Source: Jackrogersella multiformis (Eukaryota; Ascomycota; Sordariomycetes; Xylariales; Hypoxylaceae). From it: a stretch of DNA of 64,000 nt. The notes under the pieces are model-generated. The model saw nothing but the letters and a program-made list of their open reading frames with translations. It made no database searches and was not told the origin of the DNA. The position numbers and the translations under genes are program-made. This document shows positions 22,959-36,170 of the stretch, one piece after another. The stretch spans positions 620,001 to 684,000 of the forward strand of contig CADCXD010000009.1 in NCBI GenBank assembly GCA_902806575.1. The letters are read 5' to 3'. Within the stretch, counting starts at the first letter, position 1. The number at the start of each line of letters is the position of its first letter.

Positions 22959-25900
22959 TGTTGCAGGAATTAGGTAGCGTAGCGTAGGCGACGTGATCTA
23001 CCTAGCAAACTACGGCGATATACACACAAACGCACGCACGCACGATACGATATGCAATAAGAGGAGTTTATTGGAAGACGGACAGCTTAGATAATGGACG
23101 CAATGGATGAAAAACGGAAGACTTCGAACCTAGAGGAAGAGTTCGGACATGGAGGTTCGAGCCAAGGTCGTCGAGGACGTTATGTAATTCTCTGTCATCC
23201 CCCGTCGCCCACTCGTCCCATCTGAGGAGCTACTAGGACGCCCGGCAGTTGAGCGGCGGGACCTCCAGGATAAGGGAAACGGTGCTGGTGGGAGAAGGTT
23301 GATCCTGAACGGAGAACGGAGAAGTACGGTACACACTAGCGAAGTGCTGCGAGGACCCGGCGAGGTGGTTCGAGGTTAGATACCTACCTAGACGGGTCAC
23401 AGTAAAACTTACCAACCGACAGCGTACACTTACCTGCTTTTGAGCCACGGCATTGTCGCACTTCCACGGCCAAGGTGTAATTAGATTGCCGGTGGTAGGA
23501 AGGCGATGAGACTAAGACTTCGGGAACATCGTCAGAGCTATGTACGTATGTGGGGTAACGTGGGTAAGGAATAGTGTAGAAAGGAGGGGCAGGGGATGGT
23601 GAGGGGACGGGGAAGAGAGGAGGAGGAGGAGGAGGAGAAATATGCGGAGATCGATCGTCACTTTCGCCTAAGTGCTTAAGGGACGACGCCAATCAACCCT
23701 TGCATATTTGCAATAAAAAGTATTTCGTGGAGTCTTAGCTCATACTATGTATCTCATACTATCCCCTACCATCTGCTGCCCTCTCACCTGTGACACTATG
23801 GCCGACAGCTGCATTATTTGAGCTCGGTTAAGTGTTAAAATGTAGCATGGAATTCAGTGATATTTTGAGATTCATGAGATACATTGAAACATAGATACAG
23901 CGAAAGAGAGATGAGACACAAATATGTCTTCTCTATTATTCAAAGTTCCAAAATGTTATACACCGCTTCCGCCTACGGATACGCCTTTCGCCACTCATAC
24001 TCGCAGCTGATATCATGGATCTCATCCCACTTTTCGAGGTATAAACATACATAGGTACTCAATTTCGTTCATATCGTAACAGCAAGTGGCTCATCCGTTG
24101 TCTGCCTAGATTATGTACTCTGAATGACTGTAGTCTAGTCAGACGTCGGGGCAACTTTGCAAAGGACGGGTTTCCCCCTAAATTCAGGACATATGGAACG
24201 TCAGAGCTTACGAGAAGACAGAGAGATGCGCGAATAAATCTTGTTTTCGCGCGAATCTATCGCCGGATGGTTAATACATGTAGGAGATATCGCAATATAA
24301 GTTGTGGCGCATACTCCGTGATATTGATCAGATGCTCGTGCTAGCTTGCAGGTTCGATGATTGCCTCGTTTTGCAGGACTACCTCTGGACCAGCCAATGA
24401 AATCTGCTGCGCGTAAAAGCGTCCAGTAGGTATGAATAGATAAATAAACTGCGTCGGATGTGGCAGTGCTCGCCGAGGACATTACCACCGAGACGATCAA
24501 ATTTTCCATTTCTAAGTTCTAGAACCGGATGAGGTCTTGTCGGGTTCTGTCATGTCTGGAACTAACCGACGATGCCTTCCGAGGTCCTATTAAGGAAGTT
24601 GTCGCCAGAGAGGTTACTCAGTGAATTCGACAACTCATAAGGACAGGGTGGCGATGCAGGGCTCATTGATACCCAACGAACCAAACACACCTTAGGTCAG
24701 TCCCAGAGCTTTGAGCTTGAAAGCCTCGCGGTAAAATACTATTCGTATTGTTGCACCTAAGGCTGCATATCATTTCAGCTTCAGTGTCGAGATCCGTTTG
24801 ATTCCAATAACCTGGAATGATGCCCGTGTGTCGTCACACATCCCATACATACGCAAATACTCACGGGACTGCGTGATCATGTATCTGGTTGCATAATAGA
24901 TATTAGAGATGGATGATTCAGCCTCACAACGCAACGTCCCATAACGTCTCATGTCACACATGTGCCGAAATTCCACGTGGTGGTTTTATACTGTGGTTCC
25001 TTTCAAATCTGACTGGCCAGCACTCTTAAGGCACCCCTGTGATCCGCATTCTAGAAGCAATCTCGGTACATCCTTCTTAGATCCGAGAGGTGAGCCTCAC
25101 TGACGACCAATCAATATAACCCCTATCTACAGGTAATAAGGTGTAACTATCGTATATGCCGTACGCGAGATATTATGCATAACCCCTTTCAATTTATTAG
25201 GTATAAAGGTCGGTTATTCGTTGCCATCCAGCGCGGCATATATATCAGCCTTTTCTTATTATGATAAATCACCCATGACAAAATATGAAGGCATCTAGGC
25301 GTATAATGCATTGCCACGATTATATAGAGTTAGGACTACTTAATCCCGTTTAAGGTAAGACTCCGAAATGTGTACCCAGATATCTAATATAAGCAATCGT
25401 GAGCAGGCTGATAAGTTTCGGAAGGATTTCTGTCATATTTTAATTTAAACATCTACCTTAATATTATATGAAGTGACTAGATATTAGAGGTTAATAATTG
25501 AATGGCCATATTACACAGCCCCGTTGCGTGAAAAGTCCAAAAAGGTAGTCGGGTGGCAAATATCAAAACCCAATAATAGCAACCCAACTTATAAAGGTAT
25601 ACACACGGGAAGGACAATATATTCTAGTGATTAGTTAAAAGACTACGCCATCATAATATGGCAGTGCAAAGGACAATATAATACATACCTAGCTGGTATA
25701 GGTAAATATGTATTTAATTAGGCACAATCAGTTGTATTCGATGAAGTCATATAATAGGTTAAGACATAAGAAAATTTTAATTTCAAAATCTAAAACCATA
25801 CATCTATCCCGAAATCCTCTAACACCATCTATGTAACTAGTAATACAAATGAAATATAGAAAAAGGTATAGACAAGGTTAGAAAGACAGAGATAACTCGA

Positions 25901-28900
25901 AATAGCCCCCCCTTTTTCTTTCTTTTTTTTTTCCTTTTTTAATTTTCCCAATCCCCCCTTTTCCTTCCAAATGACATAAGCCACCAAAAGTTTCCGTTGC
26001 CAGATCTATCCTGTAGGTCATCTATTCTATAGTCGTTATTCAGTCCCAGGCCAAATATTAAACTCCAAGTATGCGTAAAAACTCTTCACAAAAGAGACAT
26101 AACGAAGGTGGATAGTCATATGACTATCTAGTTGTGCGTGTATAGTGCCGTCAAGTCGAATTCCATATAGAGCGTATTCTTCTTCGTAACAAGTAAGGAG
26201 TCTCCAATTGTTCAGGTATCGAAGGTCGTCCATGTCGTGACTGATGGCTTGTTGACAATTGGCTAGTTTCGTATATCCCCTTAACTAACAACTCTCTGCA
26301 CCCCTTTGCAATAAGCTGTGGTGCATACAACTGCTAGTTAAGGGGATCCGACTCGACTGACTTCGAGAAGCTGTTTTTAATGTCCCTCTGGGACATCGGC
26401 GTAGCCAGTGCTGCAATTGGTGCAATGGTTGTGTCCATTGCAGTTGATGCAGATAGGTGTCAATTTGGTTGTCATCGGCCCAAAACTGCATGAGCAGCAG
26501 TACCACACCGAGGTTCTAACTGAGCGAGGCATGTTGAATCGATTTGAACTTGATGTTGATTGTGAATTTGGAGGTGAGATAAATCGGACTCGGAAGTTGA
26601 AGTGAAATTTGAATATAAAGCAATGTAAATAAGTTGGATAGTTAGAAGAATGGATAGCAATCTTCTACTTATAAGCTGTAGACTCGTGGTTAATGAGGAG
26701 GGTGATTTGGGAAACAATACCTAACTAAATATGAGCTTTAATAGAAATATATATCCTTCCATTCTCACGGTTCGCCCGCCATATTCCTGGCGATATGTAG
26801 GGCAACTCTCGCCGTTGTCACTTCAAGAATCAGCCCATGGTGGCTTTGCAATTCATTCATAGAAGAGCTGTGGATCGAGATATTGTATATTGTATGTTCC
26901 CGATATCATTGGCTTTCGACATGCTCATGTAGAGTAGGACAACCAAGTCTGGACTTCGAGTACTGTGTGGATCCATCGACTCTTCGAGGTTCCTATTCTC
27001 GGTGTATTCTCTAAAGACAGAATCTTGCCGTGGCGAGCGATGCTTTGTTGTCTGGTCCATTAATATCCAATAAAATCCTGACCTCCGAGGGCACCTAGGA
27101 GCACAAGCTAAGCCTTCATACCGTGCCAAATCCGCAATATCAAGGAACTTAATAAGTTCGATCGGAGGTCGAGACGACTCAGGTACGAGATACCCAAGAG
27201 TATCGTCCGTTCTGGTCCGCCTCGTGCACATACAACTACTGGCAGGCGCGGGCGGCGGGCATCGGTTCTGGGCGAGTTAAAATCGAACTAGTAAATTAAT
27301 TAAATCAGCAATTAGATAATTTTCGAAAATAGATCTTAATGGTCAAATAGTATACTACACTGTACTGTTCACATGAGAACTAAGAGTGGGCAACAAGTTT
27401 GGGGGGTCTGTTTGATTTGACAAGACCTGCCTCAAACAATGTCCCGACGCATAGCTACTCGAGAACCCGTGCTCTGAACTATTATTCAATGATTTACCAC
27501 TTGCCAGTGATTCAAAAAATGCCCAGGGCAAAAATGACTAAGGTAACAATAGTCTGCCCTATAGGGCTGTGCCTCTCGTTTGACACTTCATTCGGTAATT
27601 TCCGAAAGCCTGTCTCACCGAACATTTCCACTCATGTCCTGCGCGCAATGATTTTTCACGTCACGCAGTTCAAACCAAGCTCGAGAGCTTTGGGCCGTAT
27701 AATCTTGACGCTGTCGGGCAGAGTTGCTCGTAGTTTGTATCTCGGTTCATTTGGCTCAGGGGAAATTATTCCCGGGCAGTACCGGTTACCGACCGCAAGG
27801 CGAGACGCAAGTAAGTAACGATGACTGGCAATTGAATATTTTCAAACTCCAAAACATACCTAGGTAAGTAAAAAATGACTGATAAGAAGTATTGCCCTAG
27901 GGATAGGAGCTGGGCTATGCTGACGTCTCGTGCTGAGGTATGTCCATTTGCCCGTGCAGTGAGCTATTTCGGTGAGCAACAAATGTAAAAACGCCCACGC
28001 TTGGCAATACAACCTTCCGGCTAGGTGGGCTTCGTCGTATGTTTACCGAGTGTCTGTTAAAATTTCGTAATAAAATTGATTGATGCTTTCTTTATCAATT
28101 TTCTATCATCGAGGAGGTATTGTAATTTTTGGTCGTCAGGTCCAAGGGTCGTTACGCGTAGTAACGTAGATATTGACGGCGATACAAGTGAACTGAATAT
28201 GATATTCTAGGTTCAAGCGTCGACTGAGTCAGCAATCAACTCAACTCCTGAGATACGCACTTAGCTGTTTCGGATTTCCCAAGGGCCAATGACTGCCTAA
28301 GAATAAGTTGTTAAGATCAACCTAAACATGCATTGGAATCGTTCATGAGGGTTAGAGGTCTCGGAGAAGTTATAGATAATTTCGACAGATAGTGACACTA
28401 TATTCCAATGAACTCGAACGAAGGGCCACACGAACGAGATTGATCGGATCACTTGAGGGGGAAGTCTAGGTTTTATAGAAGGTAACATTTATTTTGGTAG
28501 CATCAGTCCAACCTTATGAAAGGGAGAGGTCGTGTTCAGGTGAGTATTTCCAGACCAGAGCCTCATAATCATATGTTGGAAGAGCCATAGGACTCTCCGC
28601 GGGGGTCAGTATGGATCAAGTCGGTCTATTGTTAAGCATTACATAAATGTAAATTGGTTTACCGCCGAATTTCAGCCTCTTGTTGCTTCTTATAACCCCG
28701 AGATCCCACATCTCAGCCTTTGCGATACACATTAGCTAAACTAGGTGCCATTGATTCGCTTATAAATACTCCTTTCGAATGACGCGTCACTCTGTAATCC
28801 ATTATCATACCAGAAGACTTGGGATGTGGGTGTTAAGTGGGGGTTTAGATTGCCTCCAAAGGGATTTTTATAAGGCTCGCTTCTCTGCCTGCTTCATCGA

Positions 28901-31900
28901 CATCTTTACCGGTCTCGATCGAGCGCCCGATGGGTATTATATTCCAGACTACACTACTGAAACTACATTTCAAGCAATAAATAGACACGGGGGGCTAAAC
29001 GGGAGACGATGGTACTGCAACTGTTACTAAACCGAGACCCTTAAGATAAAGAACGTCACCGTATAAGCTCAGATTTGAGCTCACGTTGTCAATACAAAAG
29101 GTACCTAATTACATTCTAGGTAAGTAGACATTAAACAGTCCTAGCCTTACAACCTAGGTTAGTCAGGTATTTCATCATGTTTAAGTGATAATCTACCCAA
29201 TCCCAAGATTTCTGCGTACCACCCAATTCTCTGAATATAATTTACATGTTTTTCCACTACACCCTTATACACCTAAAAGCCAAATGCACACAGGGAAGGC
29301 TTTGAGGGAAATCCCTGCCTATTCTAAAGAGATTTGCTTATTAGGCTTTCTCTATCTCACTTAATCCTACATGATGTTATCAAGGAATAGGAGGGCCCAT
29401 AGATTTTGGCTATATCACGGAGTGAGAGGTAACATAAAAGCGCTCGCTGGTAGTATTATACCTACCTAGGTATACCTATATACCAATAGAGAATACCGAT
29501 CTGTTAAGATTAATGATCTTTGACAGTTTAATTCTTCATAAGAACCTTCTTAACCCAGGTTAGGTAGATCCCCTAAGGTTGACATGAAAAGGGGTAAGTT
29601 TACATTTCAAGGTAACTCAAAACCACCAATGTTAGTTTCAATAATACATGAAATGAATAAACCAGACTCCCAAAAATAACACCTAGAATAAATACCAATG
29701 TAGCAATAATAAATCAAAAGCGCCTTGGTCGACCTTTAAGCTGTACAACTTAAAATGGCACATCTTAGTGACATAGGCCAGGCTCATTTTACCAAAATCT
29801 TGCACAACTACTTGCGCGAAGACTCGTAAGGCCATGTCTTCGAACTTAATAAGGTCATAGTTCCTATGTTTCACAAAGGTAAAGTGTTTATAAGGTATTC
29901 AAGTGACCTTGCAAGGTACATGGTTTTATGTGGGAAAGAAGCAAACCAATGATATCGCCCTAATTCTTAGCAGATTACCTAAAAGGGAAGAATGGACAGG
30001 GGTACCTCTCAATCGTTGCACTTGCAGCTATTCAAAGCTGGCCTCTTACAGGACTTCTTAAAACCTTTACACAACTGCTCATAATAACAAATAAGACATT
30101 GATAATTCTCCTTCTTTTGTTTTAATTGTCAATGTTTATTTGTGGTCAAATACAGCTTTTATGATGTTACGAATCTTAAAGTCCTTATCATCTTATGGAA
30201 TCTTCAGATTAAGAGCATACCTACCTAGGTACCTGGGTAGGTAGTGGTGCTAGCAAGATGAATAAGAAGTTCAGCCAAGTAGGTATTTTCTAGGATTGAG
30301 TATCGGCAAGGAAGTCTCTCCCTCTGAATATCGTATTATTAATTTTTACTGCGGTAGTGTTATAAATTGATCACGAGGCACTAACCGCTTTCCTCCGGCC
30401 GCCGCCAATTTCGGTCCTTAGGATATTTTGAACTAGCAAGACATGCCATTATTAGTGTCTGTTGGCCCATCTGCTCCTTGCTTAAACACGAGCTCACAAG
30501 GGTTACCTAACAGATTAGAAAAGTGCCTGATTTATAACTAATAACTAATAATTAATAACTAATATAATCTTATGATATCCTACGAAGAAGGAAGAAGGCA
30601 CTTCTCAAATTCCGATTGCTGGATATATTGGAAAATATCCCTTTAGTTGCATATAGACCCTTGAAAAGAACTGACCGATTTACGGTACCTACCTGGTATC
30701 GGTATCGTGAAACAGGGGTGTTAAGTATCTGTCTGTGCTTCACCGCAATCTCAATTCTTCTCCCTCATCTTCCTGTTCAGTTAAACATTGTGACTTCACC
30801 TTTGGTCATTCCAGTCCTTTGCTTCAAAGATCTGGTGCGCAGTCGTATACCTAAGATACTTCGATGCCGATCTCTCATTTCTGTGCTTCTCTGATTCACC
30901 TATATTAAATCCGCCGCGGTGGCTTGATACTCAATTGGCTGAATTCCTATTCCTATCTCTACTCTTAAGCAGATCATAATCCAGAATCCTACTTCGGTTG
31001 AAGATTCAACGTTCCTTTTGCGACGTGCGTAGCGCAGCCAATTGGTTAATCGCTCATTGATCTCGTTTACATGCTTCCATGCCAGATTGAGATTGAGATC
31101 TTTTGGTAGATAGATTGACATCCTATTGCTGGAACAAGCTGGTTACGTCGAAGAACGTCCAAGGGAACTCGACTCGGGGCTGTCGCCAAATTAATCACCG
31201 ATTTTTTTCAGGCCTTTTTCTGGCCACGGGACAAGGTCAATTCCGCCGGACTAAAAGTCAGGATCAAACCAGGAGATTGAGGCGCTCTAGACTAGTTTCC
31301 TACTGGTTTCCTGCAGGGGTGGATCGCTCATGATCTCATCGCATCCGTTGAAACTACTTAGGCGACTTAGACGACCTAGACGACCTGCAGGTGATATTCA
31401 TATACGGGCCGGTTATCAGTAATCCCAAGCTGGTTGCGTTATTATTTGTCCATTAATTGCCCACTATACCCCCAATCATCACGATCCGGGCCGTTCTACA
31501 AAATACTGGACAGTTGGATCATCGTGCAGTTCGCATCCTGCCAGCCTGCATCCCCGGGGTGGACCGCAAACTGTTGGATGACGATACTCTCCCCGAGGTC
31601 TCCAGATAATCACCCTCTATTACCCCACTATAGCCCCGCGAAACTCGCCGTGGCTTCTACGCTGCCGCAACTCTTTAAAGCCTGGCGCTTCAGCGCCAGA
31701 GCTGATGAAGATGTCCCCCCAATATGTATTACAGACATACAGAATAATGATAACGAAAACGACTACGACCACAACCACAACCACGACCACAACCAAGAAC
31801 ACCAAAGGAACAACAAGAAGGCCCGACAAAACGATAAGACAATATCAGTAACACGACATAATCCTAATTCTCTTACGCCTATCCGCATCTTCTCACTTAT

Positions 31901-32334
31901 CTTCCTCATCCTTGTCATGGTAAGTCCTCGGGAGCACGCGAGAAGGAATTTTCCTTTTCCCACAGGCTTTCCCACAAGCCCCACGGCCTTGGTATACCTA
32001 CCTGGCCTACTACTAGGCAGTGCCAACGGCCCTACTCCCCCAACTACTCCCTACTACCATCCGTACCTACTTAGCGTTACAATCCCATTCATGCTAAGGC
32101 CCCCGCATCGATCCCTTTGACGCAATTAGGATCTCCTCGCTAACAATTAGCCCCTCCGACTTATAGTCTGCCCAACTTTTCTTGACGAATGTCAAATCCC
32201 AATATTCTCGTATCCTCACATCGCATCCTTTCTCACGCACCGTCTCGTCTCCTCCGGCTGTTGTAGTCCAAGAGCCCATCTGCGAGTCCCCTCAGCCTTT
32301 TCCCACTGCGCCTCCCGTATCTCGCGCACGCACA
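22959..32334. other. Gene-poor AT-rich region (9.4 kb)
   Basis: I could not support any gene here. Open frames of 60-139 codons exist, such as a proline-rich one at 23384-23692 and others at 26036-26233 and 26857-27231 on the minus strand. None shows a recognisable domain, splice extension or codon bias. A GAGGAGGAGGAGGAGGAG run lies near 23619 and a polypyrimidine tract at about 25906-25970. The inverted repeat at 26275-26347 is listed separately. CCTAGGTA motifs occur near 29115, 29460 and 30220. The region is compatible with decayed repeats. The last kilobase (31400-32334) is more GC-balanced, contains an AACCACAACCAC-like repeat near 31770, and probably includes the glucokinase promoter. 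Confidence 0.5.
26275..26347. repeat. 13-bp perfect inverted repeat around a 47-bp spacer
   Basis: ATCCCCTTAACTA at 26275-26287 is exactly repeated in reverse complement at 26335-26347. The whole unit is 73 bp, the size of a small cruciform or of a very short MITE remnant. A second perfect hairpin, TGCAATGG-loop-CCATTGCA, lies close by near 26420-26441. No target-site duplication could be defined with confidence. Confidence 0.7.
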
Positions 32335-34028
32335 ATGGCGCTCGCCGAAGAGACAAAGCGCATTGCTGCGCAGTTCGACTACACCGACGAAGATGTGAAC
32401 AAGGGCGTTCAGGAGTTTCTGCGACAAATGAGTATGGTTATATCTCGGCAATATTTCTCAAGGCTCTAGCTAACCTGTGCGTAGATGAGGGATTAGAACG
32501 GGACGGCACTAGCATGAGCCAAATTCCTACCTACGTGACCGGTGTCCCCAATGGCACCGAGAAGGTATGTCTGCCTGGCAGTCGAGGAATTCCTATCAGC
32601 TAATTGACCATAAAACAGGGGTTGTATTTAGCAGTCGACCTAGGTGGCACGAATTTCCGAGTTTGTTCTATCCTTCTGAACGGCGACACGACCTTCAACC
32701 TCACATATAGCAAAGTCGCAATTCCGAAAGAGTTGATGGTTGCGAAACAAGCGAGCGAGCTGTTTGGATTTCTCGCTAAGCAGATCGAGCTGTTTCTCAG
32801 AACTCACCACGAAGACCGCTTCGAAGCCCACATCCGCCGTCGGCAGACCGTGAGCACTCCGGAGGGTTACCGAGACGAACAAATATTCCGACTCGGTTTC
32901 ACTTTCAGCTTTCCAGTCCAGCAATTCGGTATCAACAAGGGTACGCTGATGAGGTGGACCAAGGGCTTCGACATCCCGGATGCGATTGGCAAGGACGTAT
33001 GCGCTTTGCTCCAGCAGGAGATTGATTTGCTTCACCTTCCCGTCAAAGTGGCTGCTCTGGTGAACGATACCGTTGGCACGCTTATGGCTCGTTCCTACAC
33101 TTCGCCGGGCAAGACGTCAACTCTCCTAGGTGCCATTTTCGGAACAGGTACCAACGGTGCCTATGTGGAGAACATCACAAATATAAAAAAGCCCGTCGGG
33201 GGCGAATACGACAAGTCGACGGGTCTAATGGTCGTAAACACCGAGTGGGGTTCCTTCGACAACCAAATGAACATATTACCCAACACCTCTTACGACATAG
33301 AGTTGGACAAGAAGAGTGTGAACCCGGGCATCCAGATGTTCGAGAAGCGGGTGTCTGGCATGTTCTTAGGCGAGATCGTCCGTTTAGCTATAGTGGATAT
33401 GCTCAAGAACACCGAGATATCGCTATTCCGCGACGAAAACTCAAGCCAGAACGACTGGAAGTCGACAACAACCATCGCCCCCGAGTCGGGAATATTCGAG
33501 CAATGGGGCCTCGATAGCTCGATAATGTCCATCGCGGCCTCCGACAGCACGCCGGACCTCGGGACTCTCCGCCAGGAGCTCGAGAAGCAACTGCACATAT
33601 ACGCGGCCTCGCTCGAGGACGCGCTGGCGTTCAAGAGCGTGGCGTACGCGGTGGGGCGGCGGGCGGCCAGGCTGTCGGCGGTGGCTCTCGGCGCGGTGGT
33701 GCTGCAGAGCGGCAAGCTGCGGGAGACGACGGACGAGCCGATCGACATCGGCGTCGACGGCAGCCTCGTGGAGCACTACCCCTTCTTCCGCGACATGATC
33801 TACGAGGGGCTCGCGGCGATCGACGGCGTCGGGCCCGAGGGCGCCAAGCGCGTCCGCATCGGCATCGCCAAGGACGGCAGCGGCGTGGGCGCCGCCCTCA
33901 TCGCCCTCGTCGCCGCCGGCATGGAGAAGAAGACCGTCGTCGACTACCTCAACTGCTTCAGGAACGGCGTCTCCTCCAAATTCGCTAGCCCCATCCCCGA
34001 GGTCGGGGAGCCCACTACGGTTGTATAG
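32335..34028 (+). CDS. glkA: Glucokinase (hexokinase family)
   Basis: Phosphorylates glucose to glucose-6-phosphate with ATP in the cytosol, the first step of glycolysis. Exons 32335-32431, 32485-32564 and 32619-34028 give 528 residues. The N-terminal lobe has GLYLAVDLGGTNFRVCS (phosphate-1 loop, from residue 60) and FRLGFTFSFPVQQFGINKGTLMRWTKGFDI (sugar-binding signature region). VAALVNDTVGTLMA carries the catalytic base D209. The large lobe has ILGAIFGTGTNGAYVE-type and NTEWGSFD motifs, and near the C-terminus VGADGSV-like IGVDGSLVEHYPFF and AKDGSGVGAALIAL (adenosine loop). The N-terminus, with KRIAAQFDYTDEDVNKGVQEFLRQMNEGL, matches filamentous-fungal GlkA better than HxkA. It lacks a mitochondrial-type leader. 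GC content rises strongly in the last 500 bases. Confidence 0.92.
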
Positions 34029-35003
34029 CGGTAGTGATAGTGATGGTGATGGTGGGGAGTGAGTATAGGTAGGGGAACGGGAACGGGACCGGATAAACGG
34101 GTTTGGGGGTTCATGGGTTCTTCTACTAGTATGAAGTAAACGAGCGTGGACGTGTACGTGTATGTACCTACAGATCATGACCTAATGCAAAAAAAGTTTT
34201 ATGATATATCGTACAGTGCCTTACTCCTTGCGCTATGAGGGATGGGTACCTAGGTAGGTATTGGAAGTCTAGGTACGGAGCTGTGGGTATTGTGATGTGT
34301 AGTGTATCGAGCATAGGGCGGATGTTTCCTTGCGTCTGCTATTGCTTACACACCTGATAGATCACGGTGGATTTCTATGAATATCTAGGTAGGTAGGTAA
34401 GTACATGGATATTAAACACTACAATCGTCTAAATCGATGATTGCGTTATAATAACCACCATACCCTACCTTACTTTATCTTACGCACCGACACACCTCCT
34501 TGGAGAGGCACCTAGACATCCTCAACTAGGTATCTAACGTTAAAGAGCACATGTAAAAATGGAACCTCGAACCTTTTAAATTACCTGGGTACCTATGCAA
34601 CTGTACCCCTATCTACCCTTCCCTTATATCTGTAACGGTGTAGTTGGTTTTCCAGATCCCCTTTCGAGATAAGATAATAATGACGACCTGTATCCTACGC
34701 TGGTTGGAATTATAGGCTAGCTATGTAGGCGAATATATATATTATTATTAACTTCTTTTCTTTCCTTCTCCTCGCTTCCATTTGCCTCGCCTCGCCTCGC
34801 TTTGCAATATCCTGCTCCCCTTTTGTCAAACTCGCGACTCATTTCCAGTTTCCTTCGCGTTTATATACGAAGCACCCCCTCCCCTCTAGAATTGCGGCCC
34901 CCTTCCCCTTTTTCAGTCTTCTTCTTCTTTTGTTTCTTGTTTTTAATAACCTTTTTACCCGCGCACGAGCGCACGATCACACTGCCACGCAGAGGGGCAG
35001 GAC
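34029..35003. other. Convergent 3' intergenic region
   Basis: Between the glucokinase and acetyltransferase 3' ends, with no gene. CCTAGGTAGGTA-type motifs occur near 34250 and 34386, and a CCTCGCCTCGCCTCGC run lies near 34786. The stretch at 34900-34970 is T/C-rich. Confidence 0.55.
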
Positions 35004-36170
35004 CTACTTGCCGAAGGCGGCGGCGGGGTAGGCGCGGTCCTTCTTCTTGCGGGGGGCGGTGGAGCTGCTGCGGGAGCTGGTGGCGCTGCTTCCAGGGGCG
35101 CTGCCGCCGCCGACGCTCGCCGCCATCTCGGCCGGCAGGTCGTTCCACTCCGTCTGCGGCCGCGCGTTCTGGTACGACATCCCCGCGCCCGCGCCCGGCG
35201 TGCCGGGGCCGGGGCTGCGGTTGGGCGAAGGCCCGCTGCTGCGAGGCGGCGGCGGGGAGAGGACGCTAGGGACCAGGGCCGGCGGCGTGGGCTTGGGCTG
35301 CCGGACGAGGTTGGCGGCGGCGGCGGCGACGCTGGGCGGGATCGGGGTTGTTGCGTTTGCTTCAGCGGGCTTGGAGCTGGAAGGTTCAGGATCGGAGGAG
35401 AGGGCGGGGATCTGGCGCCGCACGACCCAGGCGCTGTCGGGCCGCAGCTTGAAGTAGTACCCCTGGACCTCGCCGCGCTTGGCGAAGCCGCGCGCGAGGT
35501 ACCAGCGCAGCCCGTCCTCGTTGTCCGTCCACACGTGCGCGTACACCTCGCTGCACGCGAAGGGGCTACTGACCGCGAGCTGGACTATTTCGTCGAGGAG
35601 CGCGGCGGCGAGGCCCAGATGCCGGTACGGCGAGAGCAGGACTAGAGATTGAATGTACAGCGCGTTGGGCTGGGAGTCGCTGCGGGAGGAGGGGTGGAAA
35701 GGGGAGGGCTCGGGTCGGCAGACTAGGCCCCCGATCACTTTGGGGGCGGCATTGGTGTCGGGGTCGGCGGGGTCGGACCATAGGAGCACACGGCTGAATG
35801 CTCCGGAGGAGAGGGGGTCGGAGAGCCGCGCGTAGAAGGAGTCGGGGTAGTTGACGGGGAGCAGCAGAGAGGTTATGCGGCGGAGGGCGGGGATGTACTC
35901 GGGCAGGATTGGAGAGATGCTCGCTTGCGGGTGGAGGGATGCTGGTCTTGATGACGATGTGCCCGTAGGGATCGGTGATAATGGTAATGTCGGACCATTC
36001 CGCCCGGTTATTGGAGGCGGACGAGCGGCTGACGCTGGCGGTGGCGGTAAAGGAGCAGCGGCAGCTTTTGTGAGTGACGCTGCGGGGGGCGGAGCGTACG
36101 ATGGAGACTTGGGTTGGAAGAAATTCCGGATTGAGGGTTGCCCATTGGGATTCGTAGAAGGGAGAGACAT
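35004..36170 (-). CDS. Naa50/San-like GNAT acetyltransferase with N-terminal PIP-box motif
   Basis: The single exon encodes 388 residues. The GNAT domain (about 88-255) reads PALRRITSLLLPVNYPDSFYARL, VIGGLVCR, ALYIQSLVLLSPYRHLGLAAALLDEIVQLA (acetyl-CoA loop R-x-x-G-x-A), VYAHVWTDNEDGLRWYLARGF and GYYFKLRPDSAWVV. This order matches Naa50/San, the N-terminal acetyltransferase of the NatE complex, linked in animals to sister-chromatid cohesion. The first 20 residues contain QPSIRNFF (11-18), a perfect PCNA-interacting PIP-box pattern (Q-x-x-I-x-x-F-F) followed by basic QPK. The C-terminal third is proline/serine-rich and ends in a basic RKKKDRAYPAAAFGK tail. Eco1 is an alternative cohesion acetyltransferase with a PIP box, but its C2H2 finger is absent. 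The role in this fungus is inferred. Confidence 0.75.
   Translation of the reverse strand: MSLPSTNPNGQPSIRNFFQPKSPSYAPPPAASLTKAAAAPLPPPPASAARPPPITGRNGPTLPLSPIPTGTSSSRPASLHPQASISPILPEYIPALRRITSLLLPVNYPDSFYARLSDPLSSGAFSRVLLWSDPADPDTNAAPKVIGGLVCRPEPSPFHPSSRSDSQPNALYIQSLVLLSPYRHLGLAAALLDEIVQLAVSSPFACSEVYAHVWTDNEDGLRWYLARGFAKRGEVQGYYFKLRPDSAWVVRRQIPALSSDPEPSSSKPAEANATTPIPPSVAAAAANLVRQPKPTPPALVPSVLSPPPPRSSGPSPNRSPGPGTPGAGAGMSYQNARPQTEWNDLPAEMAASVGGGSAPGSSATSSRSSSTAPRKKKDRAYPAAAFGK

Noticed and set aside
26857..27231. 124-codon minus-strand open frame in the gene desert
   Set aside because: No recognised domain, no splice extension and no codon bias; cannot be separated from chance or a decayed gene.
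31434..32120. 228-codon open frame upstream of glucokinase
   Set aside because: Contains a simple repeat translated as N/H/D runs and no domain; probably promoter or leader sequence. Left as possible only if RNA and peptide evidence appear.
33441..34178. 245-codon open frame antisense to the glucokinase 3' half
   Set aside because: Composition follows the GC3 bias of the sense gene; no conserved motif.
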